Shown here: one piece after another, positions 23,452-33,891 of the stretch
How the letters are laid out: each line of letters begins with the position of its first letter
How positions within the stretch are numbered: position 1 is the stretch's first letter
Origin: Rhynchonema sp. JSB1_4
Lineage: Eukaryota; Nematoda; Chromadorea; Monhysterida; Xyalidae
Assembly (NCBI GenBank): GCA_030248065.1
Contig: JASAMV010000684.1
Coordinates: 111,873 to 175,872 of the forward strand
Direction of reading: 5' to 3'
Length of the DNA stretch: 64,000 bases
Made by a program: the position numbers and the translations under genes
Notes under the pieces: generated by a model
What the model saw: the letters and a program-made list of their open reading frames with translations, nothing else
What the model was told of the DNA's origin: nothing
Database searches by the model: none

Positions 23452-24397
23452 ATGAAGTTGACCTTGACGTTCCTGCTGTTCGCTGCCGTGCTGTTTGCGG
23501 CAGTGTCCGGTGAGCGTCGTCGGCGTGTGCGTCCTGCGAACAACAAAATCGACAAAAAGGCTCTGCTGCTGCGACACGCGACTGCCGACTACTGCAAACC
23601 GGGACGATGGCGTTGTGACAATGGCGAGTGCATTGAAAGTTGCAAGTACAACGACGGAAACAATGACTGCGCCGATAAGAGTGACGAACCAAGTTAGTGA
23701 TGAGAGAAAATTTGCGGTTGTTTTACTTGCATAGCAAAATGATGCGCAGTTGCAGATTGTAAGTGCGTAACCACATGCTAATTTAAAAAAATATTAAGGT
23801 CTATTTTGAAATTTTTTGTCAGGTGTAATGCAGGGAAGTCAGCGTTTTTCACCACCACAATTTTTAGAAATGAAAATTTTTCAGAACTTCGAAAATAATT
23901 TTTATTCATCAGGTAAAAATCAGTGCGCTGACTGGCAGTGGCAGTGCGATGACGGCGGCTGCATTTATGAAGGTTTCGTACATGACAGATGGAATGACTG
24001 CATGGACTGCAGCGACGAGCTGCGTGAGTTGTCGTCTTGGCTATCAGTTAGTACTTTCTGTCTAGAACTGAATGATACTTACAGCGCACACCTGGGCTGA
24101 AAACCACGGACACAAAAACTGTCCTTGGGACAAGACCACAACGAGCACGACCACCACCACAACCCAGCAACCGTCATGCCCAGGAGGTTATTGGCAGTGC
24201 GACAATGGAAAGTGCATTCCAGAACATTGGCTGAACGATGGCTACAATGACTGCGGTGATTGCAGCGATGAACCAGGTGAACTTGTTTACTGACTGTCAA
24301 CGTTCCATACTGATTTCTGTGAACAGACTCTGTTCCAGTGGGTTCATGTGGAAGAAAACGGAATGGTCCGAAGGATCGACGTCGCTCCCGACCTTGA
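23452..24397 (+). CDS. Small secreted protein with three LDL-receptor class A modules, copy 1
   Basis: Exons 23452-23692, 23913-24023, 24085-24276 and 24327-24397, all phase 1 junctions. Signal peptide [20 protein letters not shown], then a basic segment ([12 protein letters not shown]). Module 1 is [20 protein letters not shown] followed by [12 protein letters not shown]; module 2 is [20 protein letters not shown], then DCMDCSDE; module 3, after a Thr-rich linker ([13 protein letters not shown]), is [18 protein letters not shown], then DCGDCSDE. The calcium-ligand pattern D...DC-D-SDE is kept. Modules 2 and 3 lack the usual fourth cysteine and have an added one in DCxDCSDE. The tail is basic ([16 protein letters not shown]). 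Function unknown: a secreted binding protein. It is duplicated at 27355. Confidence 0.85.
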
Positions 24398-25009
24398 CTT
24401 GATGGAAGATAGCATTACACACACTATATATGTATTACAGTTGCACCATTCTTCCCTTGCGGGTTCGCCTCTTAGCTAATACCCTGTAGTAAGAATGTTG
24501 AACCAACTTACAACGCATTCGTGTTCATGAATCACACTAGAAAACCATCAAAAACCATATTGTATTATCTGCTGGTGCACCATTCTTCTCTTTCTAATCC
24601 CAACAAATAATCAACTAAAGTACCTATTCCGACTATCCAACTATTAACTAAAGTACAATTGTGAGACTTATGACACGCGTTACCACATAAACAGCAATTT
24701 ATTGTTTCGCCAGCTTCGAGCGCGCTTCGTCAGGCAATACAACAAACACTCTGATATGGGGTATTTAATCTGCGTATTTAATAAATTGATATCAGCATGC
24801 AAATCGTGCGAATGTGTCAAACAACGACCGAACAAGAATTTGTTCATCAAAAGTAATCCTGATTTTCGGATCCACCCCTCTTAACCAACGAGCTATGTGG
24901 ATCTATCGCAAAATGAAAATAATCGAGCAGCACAATAAATTTCAAAACAAGTCTAACATCAACAATAATGAAAATAATTGAGCAAAACAGGACTTAGGTT
25001 ATTCTATAA
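24398..25009. other. Intergenic, nothing recognised
   Basis: AT-rich 3' flank of the LDLa gene with no domain, RNA or transposon end that I could support. Confidence 0.4.
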
Positions 25010-25159
25010 TGACGAAAAGACTCTTTTTCACTGTCGGCTTTCTACTGCTACTTTATTCATTCCGTTCCGTAAATCCAACTGCACTGCAACTGAACAAGCA
25101 ACGCAAAGTCACACGTTATAAGCATTCACATTCCGTTATCAGTACGTGGGTTTTCTAGG
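25010..25159 (+). CDS. Putative 49-residue secreted peptide
   Basis: ATG at 25010 opens MTKRLFFTVGFLLLLYSF, a good signal-peptide profile, followed by a short basic tail (LNKQRKVTRYKHSHSVIS) and a stop at 25157-25159. The whole block 25008-25212 recurs at 25933-26118 with a deletion of about 24 bases that truncates the frame. A peptide with this layout could be a secreted cationic peptide, but that is only inferred from composition. Confidence 0.35.
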
Positions 25160-25932
25160 CCCGCGCACTCTTGTCAGACACAACATAAACATGCACAAAT
25201 ATCGTCACGACATTCTCCCCCTCAAGAAGCTCAACGTAAATGAATATGCCTCAAATGAATGATCACTACGTTCAAATGAATCTCGCTGAAATAATGAATC
25301 GATCACAATTCCAGTCCAGTCAGCTTAGTGTCACCTTGAGTGACCATCAGGCATGAATCCATCAGTGGCCCTCCGAACTGTCCCAGGTCCGAATTTGCAC
25401 GCAACCTCAGACAGCCTGTCGGTGACTGCACATGCGTTTGGGGAGTCTCGTCTGTTCGCTTCGCCGTCATTCGTCGTTTGCTCGTTCGTCGTTTGTTGCT
25501 GTTCGTTGCAGTTCGTAGCCATCGACTTCGACTGTTGTTGACCGTTTGGAGAGATTGGGTGGCTATTGGAGTTGATGTTCGACTTATCGGTGTTGAAGCG
25601 TTGTACTGGAGGTGCGACCACCCTCCAGGAGCTGCATGCAGTGGACGACTATGCTCCTCCTCCCCCTTGAGAAATGAGCGACGTTGCCAACAACACGAAT
25701 TGAATGTCACACGACGCCGTTGAATTTCATCACTGAATTTCACACTTGAACATTGCTTACTTTGCGCACACGTGGCCAAATTTTCAGTGCACGTCACAAA
25801 ATGTGCACATAATCATTTCGTTCTAAATTTTGTGCCAGCTCACATAGCAAGTGGATGCACGACCAGGGGACACGACATTGGACTTCTTTCGCACTCGGAT
25901 TCGACTCGACGCGACAGGGTTATGCCAGAATA
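25160..25932. other. Spacer between direct repeats
   Basis: It lies between the two copies of the small-peptide block. Long open frames exist on both strands (25303-25797) but mirror one another and show no domain; they look like composition effects of a GTTCG/CGAAC-rich stretch. Confidence 0.3.
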
Positions 25933-26118
25933 TAATGACGAACAGACTCTTTTTCACTGTCGGCTTTCTACTGCTACTTCAACTGCACTCCAACTGAACA
26001 AGCAACGCAAAGTCACACGTTATAGGCATTCACATTCCGTTATCAGTACGTGGGTTTTCTAGGCCCGCGCACTCTTGTCAGACACAACATAAACATGCAC
26101 AAATATCGTCACGACATA
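25933..26118 (+). pseudogene. Truncated direct repeat of the small secreted peptide
   Basis: Nearly identical to 25008-25212 from ATGACGAACAGACTCTTTTT through CACAAATATCGTCACGACAT. The segment coding YSFRSVNPT in the first copy is missing and the frame stops soon after the signal peptide (LLLLQLHSN, then stop). Confidence 0.55.
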
Positions 26119-26787
26119 TTCAAAGTCCATCTAGCGCTCCCCTCCCCGTTATTTTTTTATCGGACCGACAAAACATCGCATTGCGGGAAAGATCTGCTTT
26201 AAATTGCTTGAAAAAGTTGAAGTTCCTTCTCCACTTGCGGTGGTACGTGCCATGAAAGCAAAACAATAGTGTAAAATTATGTTCGCAGGCCGAAACGTGA
26301 GGTGTTGAGAGCATGAGCCAACAAAATGTGAGGTGACAGACAGCTACACTAGAAAATAGCCTATTGAACAACGTTCTAGCAAAGGATTGCTTTTCTTTGC
26401 CGTGCAACAACGTATCCTGCCATTGTTTCTTTTCACAAACTGTAACTGATCTCGCGGCGCTCGCAAACACAGGAACTCGGTCATAGTTTGTGCTCCCAAA
26501 ATGTCATTTTAGGTTTCGTTCGCAAATCACCACCCCACTCACACCCATTTCTGTTTTTTTCACTATAGCTTTAATGCACAATATGTTATTGTGCATTAGC
26601 ACTTTGCAAACCCCAGCAATTTGCGTACAAACGTGGTTGTCATACACGCAGCGGAAGCATTCCGTCGCCCACATTCGAACCCCACGCACCAAGTGCCCTT
26701 TCACACCGGAGAAACTTCAATCAACGAGTTGACAATATTGCCCCGGTGCATCCTTGTGAATACTCTTGATGCACAACGGTTCGTAGC

Positions 26788-27282
26788 TAGTGATGGGCTC
26801 GCGCCTGCGCTTTTTCGGGCTTTGGAGCTTCGGGCCAGGCGCGAAGAGGGAGCGAGACGGATTTTTAATTTCGCACCTACCGCGAAGACGGCGCGAAAGT
26901 TTTTTTCGAATTTCGCGCTTTGATAATGTAGTACAGTATGCAGAATAGCACTCACAAACGTCAAAACATGGGATTTTTTTTACACCGGAAAATGACTAAT
27001 AACCACCTTTATGCACCACGATGAACAGCGATTGATGAATATTTTGGTAATTTCCCATGGGAGCATTACACTTAAGCAATTTTAACTGCATCTTTGCCTT
27101 AGAATTAGAAGTTGGGCGCGAAATAAAGCGCGAAGAAGCGCGACGTCGCGCTTCGCGCCTGGCGGGAAGAGGGCGCGAGACCGACTTTGAATTTCGGGCC
27201 TAGGCACGAAGCGCGAAATCGTGCTTCGCGCTCAACGCGAAGAGGGCGCGAAGGTAAAATTTCAGGCGCGAGCCCACCACTA
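26788..27282. mobile_element. hAT-like MITE, TSD TTCGTAGC, in the promoter of the second LDLa gene
   Basis: Begins TAGTGATGGGCTCGCGCC and ends GGCGCGAGCCCACCACTA. Flanks 26780-26787 and 27283-27290 are both TTCGTAGC. The interior is a GCGCGAAG-rich repeat. It lies 72 bp before the ATG of the second LDLa gene and separates it from the conserved promoter block at 26688-26765. Confidence 0.9.
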
Positions 27283-27354
27283 TTCGTAGCAGCTATATCA
27301 CCTATCGTTAAATTCCCTTGTTCGTCGTGCTCCGCCGAAGTTCACCTTCACGTC

Positions 27355-28460
27355 ATGAGGTTGATGACCTTTACAACCTTGCTGTGTGCTGTCGTGCTAC
27401 TAGCTGCGGCAGTGTCCGTCTGTCAGCGTCGTCGTGCTGTCGCATCACGCCGTCGGGTGCGTCCTGCGAACAAGGATAACAAAAAGGGACGGCTGATAAG
27501 ACACGCGACTGCCGACTACTGCAAACAGGGACGATGGCGTTGTGACAGTGGCGAGTGCATTGAAAATTGCAAGTACAACGACGGAAACGAGGACTGTGCC
27601 GATAAGAGTGATGAACCAAGTTAGTGATGAGAAACAAATGTGCACAAACTCTGAATAGCTCTGGAGATTTATAACAACAAAACGTTTATCAGATAAAGTA
27701 AATCAGTGCCGAAACAACCTGTGGCAGTGTGATGACGGCGGGTGTATTCTTTTATCGTACCACAATGACGGATGGAATGACTGTTCCGACTGCAGTGACG
27801 AGCCACGTCAGTTGCAGTGTTATTTTACCAATCGACATTGCTTTGCGACGAAAAAAATGGCTTTTATCTTCAGCACACACCTGGCCTCACAACAAGGGAC
27901 ACCAGAATTGTCCGTGGGAGAAAACCACTACAAGTTCGACCACTTCGACAACTCAGAAACCAGCTTGCCTCCCCAGCCAGTGGCAGTGCGATAACGGACA
28001 GTGCATCCCCGACGATTATAAAAACGATGACTGGATTGACTGCGATGATTGCAGCGATGAACCAAGTATGCTTAGGTGCTAATCGACGTTGACCAGCGAT
28101 GATGAACAATGTTGACGTTCCACCCTTGTGTTATGTTAAAAGTGAAAACATTTTTCCAGAAAGCAAATGGGGCTCCATTCCCCCGAGCAGCCACTCCTGC
28201 CCGAGCAACCGTGGAGCGAGAAGGCAGAACATTCAACGTCGATCACGACCGTGATTTCATTGAAAACCGCATCATTCGTCCTAATGTGCCACAGGTTGCG
28301 TCCCGTTCGTTTGCATGTTCTGCTTTCTATAAATTCCATGTGATTCCTTCAACTTATTAGTGACACAGTCATCTTTTTAATGCGGTACCTAAACAAAAAT
28401 GACAAACTCTGTTCTCGTTTATTTGTTCTCAATCCACAGAAATTTGAAGACTTCTTCTGA
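27355..28460 (+). CDS. Small secreted protein with three LDL-receptor class A modules, copy 2
   Basis: Exons 27355-27619, 27693-27806, 27874-28065, 28160-28294 and 28440-28460. Signal peptide MRLMTFTTLLCAVVLLAAAV, basic segment, then module 1 ([28 protein letters not shown]), module 2 ([28 protein letters not shown]), a Thr/Ser linker (KTTTSSTTSTTQK) and module 3 (CLPSQWQCDNGQCIPDDYKN, DCDDCSDE). The first four exon boundaries and phases equal those of the gene at 23452, so the pair arose by tandem duplication. The C-terminus differs: instead of a short basic tail it has about 50 residues (ANGAPFPRAATPARATVERE then DHDRDFIENRI) and ends KFEDFF. Function unknown. Confidence 0.85.
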
Positions 28461-29107
28461 CGGTGTTTTTGACAATAAACTTGAACAACTCGTCTGATTT
28501 CCGTCTAAAATTTAAGTAGACAGAGCAATCCGTACACCAATCAATTACCACTCCATCCTGCACACCAATCTCTCAAGCAGACGCGCACAACGAGCTCGGT
28601 TCATTTGTCTTCCCGCCTTCCCCACACAACATGGTTTCTGCAGGAACGACGACCAAGCATGCTGTCGCATCTGATCCCAGAGAAAAATGTTACGATACTT
28701 TATCGTGGGCAACGACAACTAGTATTGTACGATTTTGGTGCTGAAATTCAGACTCCACAGATTCAAATTTGGCATTCCATTTCACGTAGCTGGCAGATGA
28801 AACACGCAAAGCCTATATTTTTCCACTTTTAGTGGTTTGTGAGGACGGAAAACTACAGCAGTTTTGCATAATCCAATACCGCCCGAGTTCTGCAAGTATA
28901 GTGAATAGCCCGTGGTGCTGTGGCAACCACACGCGCGAAGCACAGAACAATAGTGGCAACGTCAGACCCTGGTATCGATTGTTTTTCGCACTACAAATAC
29001 AAAGTACCTACGCGCACAGGTGCTCAGAACAAAGTTTGTCTGCTCTCTGGTGTCAGCTTTTTTATCAGTTTCAAAACAACCTTGTCGCCAATAACTTCCA
29101 TCTGAGA
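28461..29107. other. Intergenic region before the chemoreceptor-like gene
   Basis: The frame of the next gene remains open back to 28832, but that part is not needed and has no supported start. Nothing else recognised. Confidence 0.3.
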
Positions 29108-31309
29108 ATGCCTCATCGCAGGCCCAGCAAAATAGCACCCCTGAGCCCCGAGCACACGACTGTTAAACCAAGGCATCGGAGAAATTCGGAACCGAGCGGA
29201 AAGGACAGGAGAAGTCCGTTACCTTCCATTCATTCAAGATCAGCTCGGTCAAACAAGAGCGGGTCTTCTGACAACGAGGATGTGTCGAGGCCGAGCACGT
29301 TCAGGGAATTTACGGTGCCGGTCAACAATCATCCCCATGGCACTCAGGAACCGGACAAAGAATTCGAACCGGAAGTTATCTACTTCAAACGAACAAAAGC
29401 TTACCAGGTCGTGTTATATATTATAACATGCCATTTTTTGGCTTTCGACACACTCATCTTTTTCCAGGTGCTTAAACCACCAATTCTTGCGCTTAAGTAT
29501 CTGATGTGCTACATGCGGGACAAGAACGTTCGTAAGCGCGGATGGCGTCTCTACATTCAATATGTTCGCATGTTCTTCAGCGCAATGTTGATCGTTCTGG
29601 CTTCCGTTGTTGCCGTACGACTTGTTTTGCTCATCGAGTTCGAAAAAGGTGAGAACATGTTCACATGTATACCGTTGCACAATCCATACTTTGCGCTGAA
29701 AAAAGCAAGTCAATCGTATTGCGAATTGGCAGGAATTCGACTGACCGCTCGGACAATGTACTTGTTCTCAATTACAATGTTTGTTGTTCAGTCGGTTGTG
29801 TTGGCTTGTTTCGTCGTGTATTGGTTTTATTCAGGTAAGCGTTGCTGGAAAGTGTACTCATAATTTCGCTGTAACTTTAGTTCTTATGGGTTTCACATCG
29901 ATATTATCCAAAGGGTGCACAACAATCCATGAATGTTTTATTTTATGTTCCAGGAAAAATTAGGCGATTCTTGGTAACGATACACACGGTGAGCGGAGGC
30001 GAAGGAAGCACTAAGTACAAACATAGTCTCACTGTCGTCCTGAATCGTGTTTGGACAGTGGTGCTTGCCATCATAATGCTCGTCATTGTTGGGTGAGAAT
30101 GTTGTTCACTACTCTACACCCAATAGTTAACCTAGGCATGTTTTCCAGATTCTTCGTTTACATTCAAGTCACCGTGCCCAATGAACATATCTTGGCCGAT
30201 GTACACGTTTTCTGGACTCCAGCGCTTGATTGGCTCACCGTGATGCTTATAGCCTGGGGATGGGGCATTTGGCTCAGCTGCATGGTTAAGCCATCTTAAA
30301 TTCTTTAATCCTGCAGCCAACAATACAAGCTAGTCATTCATAATTTCAGGTGTTTTACAGCAGATTGTGCGAATGCGCAGCGGTGGAATTTAAATACTAC
30401 AACTACACCTTGAAAAGGGATCACAGGTGCGACTCATTCAATTGTGTTAAGTTTTGGTCGTCACATGACGAGGCAAGTGTTCTTTCCCAGAAACAACCGT
30501 CTGCGAGATGCGGCGTTGTTGGAGGCCCACTTTGAACGCCACATTGACTACAGCCACATAGTGGAGCACCTCAGTGATATGATTCAGGTTCACAAACTAA
30601 TTCGGAATTTTCGGAATGTCCTTCGCCACGTTTGATAAAATACACAGAATTTGCAGTATATGCTTCTCGTATTGATTTCATTGAACGTTCCAATACTGAT
30701 CCTCTGTCTCTACTCGGTGCTATCAAAATCGCTAAAGTGGTACGAGCTAGTGGTTTCACTGCTGTTTGCCGGCATCAACGTTGTTCAGATGCTCACACTG
30801 ACGATATTGCCAGCCGTGGTCCACGAGCAGGTGCAGCGCTAATACTGCTCGTGATGCTTACGTTATACCATTTTTTCGCATTTAAGGCTCATCGTGCGCA
30901 AGACATTTTGCATGCGGCTACCGATTTGTGGATTCCATCTGACATCAAGGTTTAACGTAAACAGAAGCGAAACAGTTGGAGAAATGAAACACCGGAATTT
31001 AGCTTCAGATCTACCAAATAGCCAATGCATTCAGTCATCGTTTGCTCAGTGTGACAATCGGCGTGAGTGTGGGTGGCATGGTCAGCATCAACCGATCCTT
31101 TGTAATCACCGTTAGTTTTATCTCACTGAACATTGGAGATGGGTGTGTGGCCTCAGAATTACGTTTAATTTCAGATGGTGTCCTTGATCATTACGTACGT
31201 GATCATCTTGTCCGAATTTGACAATTCAGGAGGCCAGGATGTGGACTGCTCTGCATGCACTTCTTCTTGTGCGGATTCAGGTCTTGTGAACGTGACTGTA
31301 ACGCCATAA
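29108..31309 (+). CDS. Gustatory-receptor-like seven-transmembrane protein
   Basis: Ten exons: 29108-29407, 29468-29834, 29954-30092, 30149-30284, 30350-30426, 30473-30587, 30657-30830, 30887-30949, 31009-31110, 31175-31309. A Ser/Arg-rich intracellular N-terminus of about 100 residues is followed by seven hydrophobic segments: FFSAMLIVLASVVAVRLVLL, FVVQSVVLACFVVYWFY, WTVVLAIIMLVIVGFFVYI, WLTVMLIAWGWGIWLSCMV, LVLISLNVPILILCLYSVL, WYELVVSLLFAGINVVQML and MVSLIITYVIILSEF. Late features match the insect Gr / Gr-like family: LPAVVHEQ after helix 6, then GVSVGGMVSINRSFVIT leading into TYVIILSEF, the equivalent of the TYhhhhhQF signature in helix 7. That family forms ligand-gated cation channels in insects; in other invertebrates roles are less clear. 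A short Cys-rich tail follows. Ligand unknown. The start at 29108 is chosen as the first ATG before the basic segment. Confidence 0.75.
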
Positions 31310-32098
31310 GCGTTTTTAGCTCCATTCTGTCATTGTCACGTTCCAACTATTATTTCAGTTTTGTGTGATACTTGCAGCAGATAACACAGATAAAAAACTT
31401 TCTTTCTTTTTTTAATTTAGTTCGTTTTTAACCACAGGCTGTGCACGATACTATAATTGAATACGGTTTGCACAGCCCCAGAACAAAAAGTTGTTGGTAT
31501 ATTGTAATCATAGAATTAAAATCACTGTCCAGTAATGTTGTTAAATACATGCACACATTTCAGTACTTGTAAATATGACCACATTTGGCACATTTAGCAA
31601 CAACGTTCTGAAGGATGGTGCTTTAAACTTACAACTGTTGGTGAACAAAAATCATCCACGTGCTTTCAAGGCACTTTTGATCGTAGGCGAAATCAAGAAC
31701 AATTAGTGGGTTGAAACTGTGTCGAAAGCAATCATGCTGTCCTGAACTTATCGCGCCTTGTTTTTGTCCTTGATCCAGCCGGGTGTCTCATTGGAGGTGG
31801 AAATCTACTGTAAGTGCACTTAACTGGACCAAAAAAGTAGAAGCATTCGCTTTGTCACCCCGCAGAACTGTGAGCCGCAGCAGCTGTGCACCACACACTA
31901 ACTTTTTGGCTTGCGCAATTGTCATGACAATAACGGCACAAAAACATAGCCACGATACTGTCAAATCGCCCATGTCAATAGCATACATAGTTGGCTCAAG
32001 CACACAAGCATCGATCAGTTATTTGCTCAGTTTAGCTTTATCTAGCGGCTACCAATTCCGTGGATGCTTAATCTAAGCCTATTGGCCAGGAATTTAAC
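31310..32098. other. Intergenic region with one possible small minus-strand gene
   Basis: A minus-strand frame from 32003 or 31973 to 31788 begins with a signal-peptide-like sequence (MGDLTVSWLCFCAVIVMTIA) followed by KKLVCGAQLL. Slightly further down, in another frame, is ETPGWIKDKNKAR before a stop. They could be two exons of a small secreted protein, but I could not make the phases agree. Confidence 0.25.
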
Positions 32099-32864
32099 AT
32101 GAAAATTCAGCACATATTCAACCAGAAAATGCCCCTTAGCACACGCAAAGTACTCAAACATTGCTTACTGGCTGTGATTGTGCTGCGCATACCGTACGCG
32201 GCTGTGTCATGGTCGATCAGCGCCGCTAGCGTTTTACAGCTGGAGAATGTTGGGATCGAGTGGTGTAAGTACCGTCTTGAGTAAACGTGTGGTAATTAGA
32301 GCAGCAAATTTTGATGCAGATTACTTTTCACACAGAACCACCAAGCATCCAAGTTTATGCGATACTGTTGTGGAAAATTGCTTCAGATTTTGTCACGGTG
32401 GTGCTGATTCTGCTGTTTTTGACCGCTGATCTCGTGCTCATATATTTGGTCGTGAAAGAGAGTCTGTCGAAGTGCGGAATACGATTCTTCGCAATTCGTG
32501 ATTTGCTGATACTGATATTGGGCACGTCCTTCGGTGTTGCATATCTTGTGTACACGGGCTCCAGTGAAGGAAGCGCAAGGAAGTCTTCGAAAATATTCTT
32601 GTCCTGCATTGTTTATGTGGCAAGTTACTCCTCACGCTTCTTGTACACGCTTTGATCGCATAAAATCTTTCTGTGGTTTCTCGAAACGAACCTGCAAAAT
32701 TCCACTTCCAGATTCCTCAGGCTCTTCTACAGTTTATGTGGTTGCGTTACGACATCAAGAAAGACGCTCCAGATCCGAACCGGGTTGAATGGGAAATACA
32801 AAGCGACATTTGTGCCACTACGGACCCAAATGAGATTGTCATTGACTCCGAGACGCATGCTTAA
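32099..32864 (+). CDS. Small multi-helix membrane protein, copy 1
   Basis: Unrecognised family. Exon 1 from 32099 (MKIQHIFNQK...) carries one hydrophobic helix (LLAVIVLRIPYAAVSWSI). Exon 2, from about 32335 to 32622, carries two or three (LWKIASDFVTVVLILLFLTA, LLILILGTSFGVAYLVY, SCIVYV). The last exon, 32713-32864, encodes IPQALLQFMWLRYDIKK and an acidic tail, with a stop at 32864. The first intron boundary is uncertain. The last intron begins GCAAGT directly after GTG, where its tandem paralogue has GTCAGT after GTG, so a GC-AG intron is likely. Closest similarity in the window is the gene at 33892. It lies directly after the chemoreceptor-like gene in the same orientation; no functional link is shown. 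Confidence 0.6.
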
Positions 32865-33891
32865 CGCAGCAACTAATCGTTTCAGTGTTCATACAAAAAC
32901 GGCCAGCAATTCCTGGTGGCAATATTTGATCTCGACAATACGACTGTACTTTGCTTATTTATACATGTACATCGTGAACCTGTGATTTCAATTCACGTTA
33001 GATTTTCATGTTTTTCTAACAGGATTTGCCACATTGCCTGCGGGCGTTTGCATTCACCTGGCACTGGAGGTGCAAAAACTCAAATAAATAAACAAATAAA
33101 AATCTCTTCTGAACTGTTCTAAACGACGTGTTTAATCTGATTAACGTTGTGGTTGAACTGGAACTGACGCTAATTCCTACCTCCACGATAACAGAATTGT
33201 TGGTCCACAATTACATCGTGTTATCATCTTTGCCTGAGATCTAAACTCTGTAAATATCTGAATTCCAAAGGTTCCAGGCCTTAAAAACAATTCAAACGCG
33301 TCACCCTGCTTGACCTGTGCAATAATGCTCTGAAATGTTATGTGTGCAATGCCTGTGACATATTATTTTTTACCCGACATGCTACTCTACTTTGTGTGTC
33401 TATACATGTACATTATGAAGCTGTGATTTCAATTAATATTTTCATGTTTTTCAGGCATAATTTGCCACATTGCTTTCGAGGGACTTGCATTTCCCTGGCA
33501 CAAGAGGTGCAAAAGTTCAAAAACATATAATTCTGTTTTTGCCGTCATATATCAACATACACGATTAAATAATAATAAGAATGTAGAATTGGCAGTCGCA
33601 TATTGATCACAGCTCAGCAAGCTTCGATGATGAATAAACAGCTTTTGTCCTCTATCTCATGATATACAAAGTACATGCACATTACAGTTTACGTACACGT
33701 ACGGTATATGCATATTAGACAGACAGATCCAGAGCTCGGCGAACCACGGTTACCAGGGCGTACATATTGATTCATTCTGTCAGTGTGCTCAGCACATGAC
33801 TGCTTCATATGCTAGCACATCCATGTCGAACTGAGTTTTCACTTTTTCCTTTTTGTCATTTTCCAACATACGAACATTACTGCTACTAAGC
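32865..33891. repeat. Spacer with a tandem duplicated partial coding block
   Basis: Positions about 32930-33090 and 33365-33530 are similar: both encode LYMYIVNL or LYMYIMKL ending at TGA, followed by a GTGATTTCAATT...CAG intron-like segment and a GCCACATTGC...AGGTGCAAAA block. These look like two copies of a terminal exon pair (helix STIRLYFAYLYMYIV) of an unidentified membrane protein, perhaps decayed copies. The remainder is AT-rich. Confidence 0.45.

Noticed and set aside
25303..25797. Minus-strand open frame of 165 codons
   Set aside because: A mirrored open frame exists on the plus strand in the same interval; the protein is Gln/Arg/Thr-rich without motif, which fits a low-complexity CGAAC repeat rather than a gene.
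28832..29107. N-terminal extension of the chemoreceptor-like protein by 92 codons
   Set aside because: The frame is open but has no motif, and composition differs from the rest; the ATG at 29108 gives a reasonable start. An upstream exon cannot be excluded.
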